A DNA stretch of 64,000 nucleotides from Mucilaginibacter sp. (GTDB lineage: Bacteria; Bacteroidota; Bacteroidia; Sphingobacteriales; Sphingobacteriaceae): positions 1 to 64,000 of the forward strand of contig NZ_JAQBOF010000012.1 of NCBI RefSeq assembly GCF_028288185.1, in the 5' to 3' direction. Position numbers and translations under genes: made by a program. Of this stretch, positions 26,546 through 35,162 are shown piece by piece. The notes under the pieces were generated by a model. That model saw only the letters and a list, made by a program, of their open reading frames with translations. It was not told the DNA's origin and did no database searches. Position 1 is the first letter of the stretch. Each line of letters opens with the position of its first letter.

Positions 26546-29500
26546 CTAATCTGCTAATTCTCTGATATCCACCGGGACAACTCGTGATATTCCCTGCTCA
26601 ACCATTGTTACACCGTAAATTACATCGGTGCTGGCAATGGTTCTTTTGTTATGTGATACAATAATAAATTGCGACTCCTGCGAGAATTTGCGGATGATGT
26701 TATTGAACTTGTCAATATTGGTATCATCCAGCGGCGCGTCAACCTCATCAAAAATACAGAATGGCGCAGGTTTTAATAAATAAAGCGAGAATAGGATAGC
26801 GGTAGCCGTCAATGTTTTTTCGCCACCCGAAAGTTGATTGATGGATAGGGGACGCTTGCCCTTTGGTTTTGCTATGATGTCAATATCCGATTCCAGCGGA
26901 TGCTGCGGATCGGTCAATATCAAATCGCATGAATCTTCTTCGTTAAACAACGAACGGAATACTTTGATAAAGTTTTCGCGAACCAAAGTAAACGCCAGCA
27001 TGAATTTTTCTTTCGCTGTATCGTCTATCTCCTGTATCGTTGCCATTAATGACGCTTTAGCTTCGCCCAGGTCCTTCTTTTGGGTTTGAATAAACTCATA
27101 CCGCTCATTCATTTCGTTATAAGCCTCGACCGCCATTGGGTTAATAGCACCAAAATCATCCAGTTGACTCTTTAGCTTATCAGTTCTCTCGCGTAGTTGT
27201 TGTTCGTTTTCATCACCGGCTGTTTCATTTTCAGGCAATTCGTTAATATCAATATTAAACTCGACAGACAGGCGCTCTTTTAAGGCGTTAAGTTCAATAC
27301 GTAGGTTGTTACGCTGGTCTTTTAACTCGTTTTCTATTACTTCGGCCTGGTCTTTTTTGCGGCGAAGGGTGGTTATAACATCTTCGCTTTCTGTAATTTT
27401 ACCGCGTAGCTTATAATATTCCTGCTCTGCTTCCTGGGTCGCTTTTTCAAGCTCGTCTTTTTGGCTGTACATCTCTAACAAACTATCGTCTGATGTATCA
27501 GATTGATGCAGGTTTTCCTGGATAGCTAGTTTTACTTTTTCAAGCTCTTCACTGTTTTGTTTAATGCGGCTTTCAAGGCTATCCTGTTGGGTAAACCTAT
27601 AATCCAAATCTTTAGCTAATCCCGAAACTTTATTTTGCTGTTGATGAAACTTAATATTTTCCTGGTTATAGGCATTTGATTGCATCGACACCATTTCATT
27701 TAACTCATTAAAAGCGCCTTGTCTATCAGCAAGCAGATCCTTCTGTATTTGCTGACTGGCTTTTAACTCAACCAATAAGGGTTGCAGAGTAACTATTTCT
27801 TCTTTAATGCCGCTTATTTTTTTGGCGATATCATCCTTACGATTGAGGCTATTCTCGATAAAAGTTTCGTATTGTTCCTGCCGTGTTTTAACGGTGATCA
27901 GTTCTGTATTTAAGCGGTTTAGCTCGGCTTGTTTTTGATTTAACTCTGCCGATCTACCTGCGGCTTTTAATGCTACAGATTTTGACTGCAAATCGTTCGA
28001 TCGTGTTTTAAGTTCAAACAGATCTACATCCAGTTTTTTAATTTCTTTGGCTAAATTCTCCAGGTTTTTTGCCCGGCCGATCCGTTTACCCTCAAATAAA
28101 CCTACCGAACCACCGGCCATAGTGTATTTGGTTTTATTGAATTTGCCACTTTGGGCTATTAAAACCAAACCATCTGTTAAGTTAGAGTTGTTTAATTCAG
28201 CCTCATCATTAACCAGGTAAACGTTCCTTAATAAGTGATTTACCAGTGATTGGTATTTTTTATCAACCTCGACCACGTTTAAAGCCGGGATGCGAGCCCC
28301 CTCTAAATCTCCCCCGGCAGGGGAGACTTCAAATAAATCTTGTGTAGTATAATTGTTAAGAATAAAAAACTGCGCCCTGCCACGCGCCGAATTACTTAGC
28401 AGGTTAATGGCTTTAACTGCATCATCGTACGTGTCAACCACATAGTGGTTCATTAACGGTTCCAGGTAGTTCTCAATCGCTACGCGATATTGTTCGCGAC
28501 AAAATAAAACATCGCTAAAGAGGGGAGCATTTTTAGCCCACTCGTTATTGTTTTTAAGGAAACGGATAGATTCCGGGAACCCTTCCAGATTATCAACCAA
28601 ACTTTTGGTTAGGTTGTATTCGTTCTGTTTAGCATCAAGCTTACGGCTTTCGGTTATTATGGTTTCTTTTACCTTGCCAGCCTCGGCATCTATAGTGGTA
28701 ATTTGTTCCTGCAATTCAGTTTCCTGTTGTAGTTCAAATTTATAATCCTTTTCTAAAGTTTCTGTCCGTCCTTGAAGTTCGGCAACAACTTCGTTAAAGT
28801 GGGACAGCTCTACCTTTTTATTGGTAGCATCTTCCATATTGCGCTGGCTTTCCTGCTCCAACGCTTGTTCCTGTATTTGCAGAATGTCTATATCTTTTTC
28901 GACTTTATAAGCCTGGTTCTGTAAATTATTATTGGCAGTAACCAAGTCATTTAACTCATTGCGCGCGCTTGATTGTTGCAGACGCAATTCGTCAACCATT
29001 AATTTTAAGTCGGCAACTTTTGCTGTTATGGTTTGCAGGTTTTCATCTTCCTTGGCTTTTTCTTCGTTAAGGCGCTTAACGTTGTAAAGCACGTGGTTAA
29101 GCTGATTGCGGTCGCGTTCCAATTCTTCGCTTAACCTGTCTTGCTTATCGTTTTGAAATTTTAACTGCTCGTTCTTTATTTTTTTCTCGCTCTCGTAAGC
29201 GCGTATTTTCCCAACAAAATCGTTGGTAGCTTTTTGTTGTATGGAAAGGTTTTTCTCTTTAGTAAGGCTGTCTAGCTTTTCTTGTTGTAAAGCAGCTTCC
29301 AAACTATCTATTTGGGTTATTACGCCCGACTTTTCTTCACGTTGTTTAAGTTCCTGCTGTTCAATAGTGTTTAGCGAGGTGCCAAACACAGCAATTTTAA
29401 ACGATGCCAGCTTAATACTAAGTGCCTTGTATTCTTCTTTTATCCGGTAATAGCGCTCTGTTTTTTTAGCCTGATTTTCGAGCATTTTCAGGTTCTTCTG

Positions 29501-30094
29501 TATCTCGAACAAAAGGTCCTCCACACGTTCAAGATCAGCTTCCGTATCTTTTAGCTTATTAAAGGTTTGCTTTTTGCGGAGTTTATATTTTGATATGCCC
29601 GATGCTTCTTCAAATAAATTACGGCGCGAGCCTTCTTTGTTAGATATGATCTCTTCGATCATCCGTAGCTCAATTATAGCGTACGAGTCTGAACCGATAC
29701 CAGTATCCAGAAAAAGGTCTGTAATGTCCTTTAAACGGCATTGTACATCATTTAAACGATACTCGCTATCGCCACTGCGATAAAGTTTACGGGTAAGAGT
29801 AACCTGCGAATAATCGGTAGGAAGGATGTTCTTGGTGTTGTCGAAAGTCAAAGACACCTCAGCCAAATTAGCGGGCTTGCGGCTTTTGGAACCGTTAAAT
29901 ATAACGTTGTCCATTTTCTCTGACCGAAGCATCCGTGTGCTTTGTTCGCCCAGTACCCAGCGTATAGCATCAACTACATTTGATTTCCCGCACCCATTGG
30001 GGCCCACAATAGCAGTAACACCCTCATTAAAATTAATGGTGATCTTATCGCCAAAGCTTTTAAACCCCTTGATTTCTAATTGTGTAAGCTGCAT
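26546..30094 (-). CDS. smc: Chromosome segregation protein SMC
   Basis: 1182 residues, the length of bacterial SMC. Walker A GPNGCGKS is at 31-38. Two long coiled coils flank a hinge around residues 520-680, and the C-terminal head has the signature LSGGEKTLTATAILFSLYLL and Walker B FCIFDEVDAPLDD. SMC with ScpAB compacts and resolves the origin regions of sister chromosomes. ScpA/B are not in this window. Residues about 589-601 (EVSPAGGDLEGAR), in the hinge, are encoded by a GC-rich palindromic segment (28293-28330) that looks like a captured dispersed repeat. Otherwise the gene is regular. Confidence 0.97.
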   Translation of the reverse strand: MQLTQLEIKGFKSFGDKITINFNEGVTAIVGPNGCGKSNVVDAIRWVLGEQSTRMLRSEKMDNVIFNGSKSRKPANLAEVSLTFDNTKNILPTDYSQVTLTRKLYRSGDSEYRLNDVQCRLKDITDLFLDTGIGSDSYAIIELRMIEEIISNKEGSRRNLFEEASGISKYKLRKKQTFNKLKDTEADLERVEDLLFEIQKNLKMLENQAKKTERYYRIKEEYKALSIKLASFKIAVFGTSLNTIEQQELKQREEKSGVITQIDSLEAALQQEKLDSLTKEKNLSIQQKATNDFVGKIRAYESEKKIKNEQLKFQNDKQDRLSEELERDRNQLNHVLYNVKRLNEEKAKEDENLQTITAKVADLKLMVDELRLQQSSARNELNDLVTANNNLQNQAYKVEKDIDILQIQEQALEQESQRNMEDATNKKVELSHFNEVVAELQGRTETLEKDYKFELQQETELQEQITTIDAEAGKVKETIITESRKLDAKQNEYNLTKSLVDNLEGFPESIRFLKNNNEWAKNAPLFSDVLFCREQYRVAIENYLEPLMNHYVVDTYDDAVKAINLLSNSARGRAQFFILNNYTTQDLFEVSPAGGDLEGARIPALNVVEVDKKYQSLVNHLLRNVYLVNDEAELNNSNLTDGLVLIAQSGKFNKTKYTMAGGSVGLFEGKRIGRAKNLENLAKEIKKLDVDLFELKTRSNDLQSKSVALKAAGRSAELNQKQAELNRLNTELITVKTRQEQYETFIENSLNRKDDIAKKISGIKEEIVTLQPLLVELKASQQIQKDLLADRQGAFNELNEMVSMQSNAYNQENIKFHQQQNKVSGLAKDLDYRFTQQDSLESRIKQNSEELEKVKLAIQENLHQSDTSDDSLLEMYSQKDELEKATQEAEQEYYKLRGKITESEDVITTLRRKKDQAEVIENELKDQRNNLRIELNALKERLSVEFNIDINELPENETAGDENEQQLRERTDKLKSQLDDFGAINPMAVEAYNEMNERYEFIQTQKKDLGEAKASLMATIQEIDDTAKEKFMLAFTLVRENFIKVFRSLFNEEDSCDLILTDPQHPLESDIDIIAKPKGKRPLSINQLSGGEKTLTATAILFSLYLLKPAPFCIFDEVDAPLDDTNIDKFNNIIRKFSQESQFIIVSHNKRTIASTDVIYGVTMVEQGISRVVPVDIRELAD
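28296..28330. repeat. Palindromic GC-rich element inside smc
   Basis: TCTCCCC and GGGGAGA (around 28309-28325) form a stem around CGGCA, flanked by GCCCCCTCTAAA and CTTC. The composition contrasts with the surrounding AT-rich gene and resembles the CCCCCTAAAGGGGG-type spacer at 30939-31020. Its length keeps the frame open. Confidence 0.55.
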
Positions 30095-30167
30095 TTAACC
30101 TGTATGGCCCCTATATAAATTCGAGGGTTCAAAATAATCATAAAAATGTGATTTTACTATATTTTTT

Positions 30168-30285
30168 AAGGTAAAGGTGAAAGGCAAAGGGTAAAAGGTA
30201 AAATGGCCAAAGCACTTTGCTAAAAATGCTATATTTTTGAAAAACAAAAAGCAGCCTTTTTGCCTTTTCCCTTTGTCCTTTAACC
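30168..30285. repeat. Inverted AAAGG-word repeat
   Basis: The left arm (30168-30206) consists of AAAGG(C/G/T) words such as GGTAAAGGTGAAAGGCAAAGG. The right arm (30255-30285) consists of complementary CCTTT words. The centre is AT-rich. It lies between the divergent smc and oxidoreductase genes. Confidence 0.7.
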
Positions 30286-30294
30286 TCGATAAAA

Positions 30295-30933
30295 ATGAAA
30301 ATAGCCGTATTTGGAGCAAGTGGCCGCATTGGTAGCCGTATAGTTCAGGAAGCCTTAAACCGTGGCCATGATGTTACCGCTATTGTACGTCATCCGGAAG
30401 ATTATACAGTGATACATGATCACTTGAAAGTAGCCAAAGGTGACCTATTTAACGCACAGGATGTAGAAACCGGTGCTTTTGACCAGGATGCCGTTGTATG
30501 TGCCTATAGCAACACTCGTGGTACGCCGGCATCAACTATTGTCGAGCTGGCTATTCCGCTAATGATGGGCTTAAAACAAGCTCATACCAAACGATTATTG
30601 ATAGTAGGAGGGGCAGGGAGTTTAGAAGTAGCGCCCGGTATGCAATTGGTTGACACACCAAATTTTCCGATTGAGTATAAATCTGTCTCATCGGCGCACC
30701 GTGATGCATTGAAGATATACCAGAATGAAAAAGAATTAGACTGGACCTATATAAGTCCTGCTGCGGTGATTGAACCCGGTGAACGTACAGGTAAATTCCG
30801 CATCGGCAGTAATCAATTGCTAAAAGATGAAAAAGGCAACAGCTTTATATCCATGGAAGATTTTGCTGTCGCTGTTGTTGATGAGATTGAAAACCCGATG
30901 CATATTAGGGAGCAGATGACGGTGGCGTATTAA
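30295..30933 (+). CDS. NAD(P)-binding oxidoreductase/epimerase-like (SDR_a5 / NmrA-like)
   Basis: 212 residues of an atypical SDR. The dinucleotide motif GASGRIGSRIVQEAL (8-22) follows strand 1, and AIVRHPEDY after strand 2 has an Arg that favours NADP. LLIVGGAGSLEV and LDWTYISPAAVIEPGERTG are typical of the NAD(P)H-binding family that includes flavin-reductase-like and anti-sigma-regulated Rossmann proteins. No classical YxxxK triad is visible. Function unknown; stress-related redox roles are common. The gene is divergent from smc and is followed by a palindromic repeat. Confidence 0.85.
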   Translation: MKIAVFGASGRIGSRIVQEALNRGHDVTAIVRHPEDYTVIHDHLKVAKGDLFNAQDVETGAFDQDAVVCAYSNTRGTPASTIVELAIPLMMGLKQAHTKRLLIVGGAGSLEVAPGMQLVDTPNFPIEYKSVSSAHRDALKIYQNEKELDWTYISPAAVIEPGERTGKFRIGSNQLLKDEKGNSFISMEDFAVAVVDEIENPMHIREQMTVAY

Positions 30934-30934
30934 C

Positions 30935-31020
30935 CCTTTCAACCCCCTAAAGGGGGAGCTTTTTGATTTGCATGGCTTTGATGCTTAATTTTTCAACTCC
31001 CTTCAGGGGGCCGGGGGGCA
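30935..31020. repeat. CCCCCT/AGGGGG palindromic repeat overlapping the PhzF gene end
   Basis: CAACCCCCTAAAGGGGGAGC (30940-30959) is a hairpin by itself. About 35 bases later CTCCCTTCAGGGGGCCGGGGGG forms a second GC-rich dyad. The second half lies across the stop codon and last codons of the PhzF-like gene. Confidence 0.7.
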
Positions 31021-31797
31021 TATTTCCCCCTTTAAATAAGTAACAGCTTTACCCGTCATTAACACCCTGTCGCCTTGCAATTCGCACCATAACTCACCTT
31101 TACGTGCCGATATCTGGTAAGCATGCAAATGGTTTTTTTGGAATACTTTTGCCCAATAGGGTATAAGGTTGCAGTGAGCTGATCCGGTTACCGGGTCTTC
31201 GTTAATACCTGCACCAGGTGCAAAAAATCTGGATACAAAATCCACATCTTTGCCGGGTGCGGTAACTATTACGCCAACGGTATCCATTTTTGATAGGGCA
31301 AAAAAGTCTGGAGTAAGATCACGCACTTCAATTTCAGAATCGTACACTACAAAAAAGTCTCTTGAGCGTAAAATAGCCGTAGGTTGTGTGCCACCTAATG
31401 CTTCAACCAAACCGTTGGGTTCTTCAATAGGTATTGGTGGCCTTGATGGGAAATCCATGGTGTATTTATCACCATCCCTTTTTACTGTAAGCACACCGGC
31501 TTTCATGGTTTCAAAATGTATAGTATCGCCGGTATAACCTAACTCTGTAAAAAGTATATGTGCCGATGCAAGTGTTGCATGGCCGCAAAGATCAATTTCG
31601 TATTCGGGAGTAAACCAACGCAATAAATAGCCCTTGCCTGTTTTTACAAAAAAGGCGGTTTCGGCCAGGTTATTCTCAACTGCTATTTTTTGCATTAGCT
31701 CATCAGGCAGCCACTCGGTAAGCGGGCAAATAGCGGCCGGGTTGCCGCCAAAAAGCTGATCAGTAAAAGCATCAGCTTGATAAATAGGAATTGTCAT
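31003..31797 (-). CDS. PhzF family isomerase
   Basis: 264 residues. PhzF-fold proteins are two-domain isomerases. The start YQADAFTDQLFGGNPAAICPL contains the GGNPA motif, and ENNLAETAFF (about 42-51) carries the catalytic Glu, here in LAETAF. CGHATLASAHIL and EDPVTGSAHCNL are further hallmarks. Although named after phenazine synthesis, most homologues have unknown substrates and there is no phenazine cluster here. The last residues (ICPPAP) are encoded by a GC-rich dispersed repeat, so the native C-terminus may have been replaced. It lies 7 bases after the ABC ATPase gene on the same strand. Confidence 0.92.
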   Translation of the reverse strand: MTIPIYQADAFTDQLFGGNPAAICPLTEWLPDELMQKIAVENNLAETAFFVKTGKGYLLRWFTPEYEIDLCGHATLASAHILFTELGYTGDTIHFETMKAGVLTVKRDGDKYTMDFPSRPPIPIEEPNGLVEALGGTQPTAILRSRDFFVVYDSEIEVRDLTPDFFALSKMDTVGVIVTAPGKDVDFVSRFFAPGAGINEDPVTGSAHCNLIPYWAKVFQKNHLHAYQISARKGELWCELQGDRVLMTGKAVTYLKGEICPPAP

Positions 31798-31804
31798 AGT
31801 GTAT

Positions 31805-32470
31805 CTATTTTATACTGCTAAGGTAGTTGTAAGTAACTAAATCGTCAACGTTATTTATATATTTTGTACAACCATCAGTTAAAAGTATCAGCTTATCGCT
31901 GATATCCAACACATCATTATATTGATGATCTGTTATTATAATGCCTTTGGTTTTAGCAATAGTTTGTATGATGCTTTTAAAATAGTCGGCCTGTATTGGA
32001 GTGACGTGTGTAAATGGTTCGTCCAGCAAAATAAAATCAGCTTTACTGTAAAGGATCATTAACATTTCCAGTTGTCTTAGTTCTCCGCCTGATAGCTGCT
32101 CGGCGCATTTATTTTTATGATCTCTGTAAATAGATAGATTAGAAAAATCATGCCAGTGTTGCTGGTCGATAAGAACATTTGCCAATTTACTTATTTTGAT
32201 GCCACTTGGCAGGTAATTATGTTGCGGCAAATAGGCTATCTGGTTGTTACGATAACCATATTGAATAACTATGTTATTAATGCTTATGTGTTTGTAAGCG
32301 GCGCTAAGTGTACCGAAAACTATCTTTAATAATGATGACTTGCCGCTGCCGTTACGACCAAGCAGACCAATTACTTCACCTTGCTTACATTCAATATAAA
32401 CGTCCTGCAATATCTTGCGCTCATTAAACGCCAGTTGTACGCTATCAATTTTTAAAATAAGCGGCTGCAT
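31805..32470 (-). CDS. ABC transporter ATP-binding protein, orphan
   Basis: 221 residues. Walker A GLLGRNGSGKSSLLK, Q-loop IAYLPQHN, signature LSGGELRQLEMLM and Walker B FILLDEPFTHVTP are all present. The signature is compact and the protein lacks membrane helices. It overlaps by 26 bases a gene for a small membrane protein upstream, and no standard permease is nearby. The pair could be a minimal exporter, a resistance or immunity unit, or a partner for a permease encoded elsewhere. The D-loop reads THVTP instead of the usual GLD, a deviation from canonical transporters. Confidence 0.85.
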   Translation of the reverse strand: MQPLILKIDSVQLAFNERKILQDVYIECKQGEVIGLLGRNGSGKSSLLKIVFGTLSAAYKHISINNIVIQYGYRNNQIAYLPQHNYLPSGIKISKLANVLIDQQHWHDFSNLSIYRDHKNKCAEQLSGGELRQLEMLMILYSKADFILLDEPFTHVTPIQADYFKSIIQTIAKTKGIIITDHQYNDVLDISDKLILLTDGCTKYINNVDDLVTYNYLSSIK

Positions 32471-32798
32471 GTTGTAATGGCGAGGGTAAAACTACTATTA
32501 GTATATAGACCAGAATATCAAATGCAAATGCCCCAATAAAAAAAGTTAAGATGCGATAACCGGCATTGCGGAAATAAAAATAGGTTTGTTTCGATGAGTA
32601 ATAATGCAAACCAATGGCCGCGATAAAACCGATTATTTTAGCAACCAGGAAGATGCCTGCATTAAGCTCGAGGGTTATCAAATAAAAAATGTATACAGTT
32701 AAAAGCGTGAATGCTATGTTATATAGCAATAGCAGTTGATAAAACTGAAGTGTAAGAATAGCTATACGTTTCAAGTAATAATTGTGACAGTTAATCAA
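32445..32798 (-). CDS. Small hydrophobic membrane protein, unknown
   Basis: 117 residues with three to four membrane helices (about 20-42, 45-64, 80-102) and aromatic-rich loops such as HYYSSKQTYFYFRNAGYR. I do not recognise the family. It overlaps the downstream ABC ATPase gene by 26 bases, so the two are expected to be cotranslated and possibly to interact. The basic loop YFRNAGYRILT could face the cytoplasm. It is too short to be a full ABC permease half unless it oligomerises. Confidence 0.7.
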   Translation of the reverse strand: MINCHNYYLKRIAILTLQFYQLLLLYNIAFTLLTVYIFYLITLELNAGIFLVAKIIGFIAAIGLHYYSSKQTYFYFRNAGYRILTFFIGAFAFDILVYILIVVLPSPLQHAAAYFKN

Positions 32799-32868
32799 AC
32801 AGATTAAACGACATATTATTGTTGCAGCGATATTAATTATCGCGTTTAAGCAGAAAGGGGAGAAATAA

Positions 32869-32897
32869 AAAGCCCCCGGTGGTTTACCGGAGGCTTT
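32869..32897 (-). terminator. Terminator of the primary sigma factor gene
   Basis: On the minus strand AAAGCCTCCGGT pairs with ACCGGGGGCTTT (one G-T) around a 5-base loop, followed by a T-rich run. It lies 8 bases after the stop. Confidence 0.9.
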
Positions 32898-32904
32898 AAA
32901 AGGA

Positions 32905-33765
32905 TTAACCTAAATATGATTTCAGAATTTTACTTCTGCTGGTATGTCTTAGTCGTTGCAAGGCTTTGTCTTTGATCTGCCTAACGCGTTCGCGGGTAAG
33001 ATTAAATTTCTCGCCGATTTCCTCTAAGGATAGGGGATGATTAGTACCCAGGCCAAAAAACAATACAATAATTTCGCGCTCGCGCTCTGTTAATGTAGAA
33101 AGTGAACGTTTGATCTCTTCTGATAATGACTCATTGATCAGGATTGAATCTGTATTTGGTTCAGAGTTTTCTAATACATCTAACAATGTATTTTCTTCGC
33201 CCTGTACAAATGGCGCATCCATAGATACATGGCGGCCCGAGTTACTTAACGTGTCAGATATTTTATCAACTGTAGTCTCCAGCATATCGGCCAACTCTTC
33301 GGGTGAAGGTTCGCGCTCAAACTCTTGCTCTAATTTTGAAAATGCTTTGCTGATCTTACTTAAAGAGCCTACCTGGTTTAAAGGTAAACGTACTATACGA
33401 GATTGCTCTGCTATGGCTTGTAATATTGATTGACGGATCCACCATACGGCGTATGATATGAATTTGAAACCTTTGGTTTCGTCAAAACGTTTTGCGGCTT
33501 TAATTAAACCCAGGTTACCTTCGTTTATTAAATCGCCAAGTGTTAAACCTTGATTTTGGTATTGTTTAGCCACGGATACAACAAAACGAAGATTGGTTTT
33601 GGTTAAACGCTCTAAAGCGGCCTGGTCACCTTCTCTGATTTTTTGGGCTAATATTACTTCTTCTTCGGCTGTAATTAGGTCAACTTTACCAATTTCGTGA
33701 AGATATTTATCAAGTGATTGCGACTCACGGTTGGTAATGGATTGTGTTATTTTGAGTTGTCTCAT
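32905..33765 (-). CDS. rpoD: Primary RNA polymerase sigma factor (RpoD/SigA, short Bacteroidota type)
   Basis: 286 residues. Region 1.2 begins [21 protein letters not shown] and region 2 holds [35 protein letters not shown] and [13 protein letters not shown]. Region 3 follows, and region 4 ends [20 protein letters not shown]. Region 1.1 is absent, as in Bacteroidota primary sigma factors. These recognise TTG and TAnnTTTG elements rather than the E. coli boxes, consistent with candidate promoters seen elsewhere in the window. The gene is monocistronic with a strong terminator. Confidence 0.96.
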   Translation of the reverse strand: MRQLKITQSITNRESQSLDKYLHEIGKVDLITAEEEVILAQKIREGDQAALERLTKTNLRFVVSVAKQYQNQGLTLGDLINEGNLGLIKAAKRFDETKGFKFISYAVWWIRQSILQAIAEQSRIVRLPLNQVGSLSKISKAFSKLEQEFEREPSPEELADMLETTVDKISDTLSNSGRHVSMDAPFVQGEENTLLDVLENSEPNTDSILINESLSEEIKRSLSTLTEREREIIVLFFGLGTNHPLSLEEIGEKFNLTRERVRQIKDKALQRLRHTSRSKILKSYLG

Positions 33766-33807
33766 TTATTTTATAAATCCCTATTCTTAGTTTTAGAATT
33801 GAACGTG

Positions 33808-33815
33808 CAAAGTTA
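33808..33815 (-). promoter_or_regulatory. -7 box (TAACTTTG) upstream of rpoD
   Basis: On the minus strand TAACTTTG matches TAnnTTTG and lies about 43 bases before the rpoD start. A well-spaced TTG could not be fixed because the upstream sequence is low in complexity. Confidence 0.5.
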
Positions 33816-33902
33816 CAAAAAGTTTGCCTATATTTAAGTACAAAAAAAAGATTACATATTATTCATAATCAGTAATTAATTGCATGGTTTTTGTGGCGTA
33901 CT

Positions 33903-34742
33903 TTATATGTCACTTAGTTTAAAAGTTTGGTTTAAACGTACGCCTTTTTCAGTTAATTGCAAAGTGCAACATTCATTAATTGGGTCGTGTTCTAAAAATA
34001 AAATATAGTCTTTAGAAACAGCCTCGTTCAAAAATATTTTTTTTTCTGTTAAGGTTTGTAATGGAAACATATCATACGCCATAACATAGGGTAATGGCAG
34101 GTGCCCTACAGATGGCAAAAGATCTGCCATGTACAATATTTGCTTTCCTTTATAATTTATTAACGGTAACATCATTGATTCCGTATGCCCGTATACAAAC
34201 CTTACGCTTATCTCATTAGTGAATTTTACATTGTCATGAGCATCAATAAACTTTAACTGCCCGCTTTCTTGTATCGGCAATATATTCTCTTTTAAAAATG
34301 ATGCTTTCTCCCTCTCGTTTGGGTTTACGGCCCAATTCCAATGTTTTGTATTACTCCAATAAGTTGCATTTTTAAAAACTGGAACCAATTTTTCTCCATC
34401 GCGCATTACAGCACCGCCAACATGATCAAAATGTAAGTGCGTTAAAAATACATCTGTTATATCATCTCTGTTTAAACCAAACGAGGCTAATGAGCTATCC
34501 ATAGTAGCATCGCCATGCAAATAATAATGACTAAAAAACTTTTCGTCCTGCTTGTTGCCTATGCCGGTGTCAATCAATATTAAGCGTTTGCCATCTTCAA
34601 TTAATAAGCAACGCATGGCCCAGGTGCAAAGATTGTTTGCATCAGCCGGATTGGTTTTGTTCCAGATGGCTTTTGGTACAACGCCAAACATAGCGCCGCC
34701 ATCAAGCTTGAAAAATCCGGTGTTAATAGTGAAGAGGTTCAT
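33903..34742 (-). CDS. Metallo-beta-lactamase fold hydrolase
   Basis: 279 residues. The metal site motif THLHFDHVGG and the strand LILIDTGIGNKQ are clear, with later FVYGHTESMMLPL (His) and MADLLPSVGHL (Asp) completing a two-metal centre. The layout fits lactonase/AttM-type or general MBL hydrolases, substrate unknown. No signal peptide is present. The start codon at 34740-34742 abuts the left inverted repeat of the four-helix-bundle cassette. Confidence 0.9.
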   Translation of the reverse strand: MNLFTINTGFFKLDGGAMFGVVPKAIWNKTNPADANNLCTWAMRCLLIEDGKRLILIDTGIGNKQDEKFFSHYYLHGDATMDSSLASFGLNRDDITDVFLTHLHFDHVGGAVMRDGEKLVPVFKNATYWSNTKHWNWAVNPNEREKASFLKENILPIQESGQLKFIDAHDNVKFTNEISVRFVYGHTESMMLPLINYKGKQILYMADLLPSVGHLPLPYVMAYDMFPLQTLTEKKIFLNEAVSKDYILFLEHDPINECCTLQLTEKGVRLNQTFKLSDI

Positions 34743-35162
34743 AGTTGATGGTTCATTGTTAATCGAGAGAGTTTCTAAGAGCGGTTATCATTTTGACCAA
34801 AATTTCATGCTCATCATAAAGTGGTTTAAACGTAACGTCAGAAATATAATCTCTTCGTCTCGCCATGATTAAACAACTAACAACTTCTATAGCGGAACGC
34901 AAAGAGTAATTTAAAAAGTTTTTAAAAACGGGTGTAGTTTGACCCGTTGAACCTTCAGCGATATTTAATACAACAGAATCCGAAGCTCTTTTAATCTGAG
35001 AGGTTAATATGAAAAGTTCATCCTTAGGAAAGGATTTAACCAGAACATTAATTTTATCATTGAGGTCCATAGCTCTTTGCCAAACAAGTAAGTCTTCAAA
35101 CCTAAAAGCCATAAAACAAAAAGCTATGAACCATTAACCATTAACTATTAACCATCAACTAT
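34741..35162. mobile_element. Candidate cassette: four-helix-bundle gene between inverted repeats
   Basis: The left repeat 34741-34763 and right repeat 35140-35162 are reverse complements over 23 bases with two mismatches. They enclose the four-helix-bundle gene. The left end touches the MBL start codon and the right end contains the lpdA stop codon. The same words form the gene-less repeat at 15261-15303. No target-site duplication was recognised. Mobility is inferred, not shown. Confidence 0.5.
34759..35112 (-). CDS. Four-helix-bundle protein (S23/IVS type)
   Basis: 117 residues of the S23 family, known first from proteins encoded in intervening sequences of 23S rRNA genes and related in fold to the Avd protein of diversity-generating retroelements. 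Hallmarks are FEDLLVWQRAMDLNDKI at the start, QIKRASDSVVLNIAEGS in helix 2 and SAIEVVSCLIMARR in helix 3. It is free-standing, far from any rRNA gene. Its stop lies inside the left inverted repeat. Family members are basic and may bind nucleic acid; a role cannot be stated. Confidence 0.9.
   Translation of the reverse strand: MAFRFEDLLVWQRAMDLNDKINVLVKSFPKDELFILTSQIKRASDSVVLNIAEGSTGQTTPVFKNFLNYSLRSAIEVVSCLIMARRRDYISDVTFKPLYDEHEILVKMITALRNSLD

Noticed and set aside
30095..30329. Minus-strand frames in the spacer upstream of smc
   Set aside because: They are made of the AAAGG/CCTTT word repeat and give low-complexity peptides.
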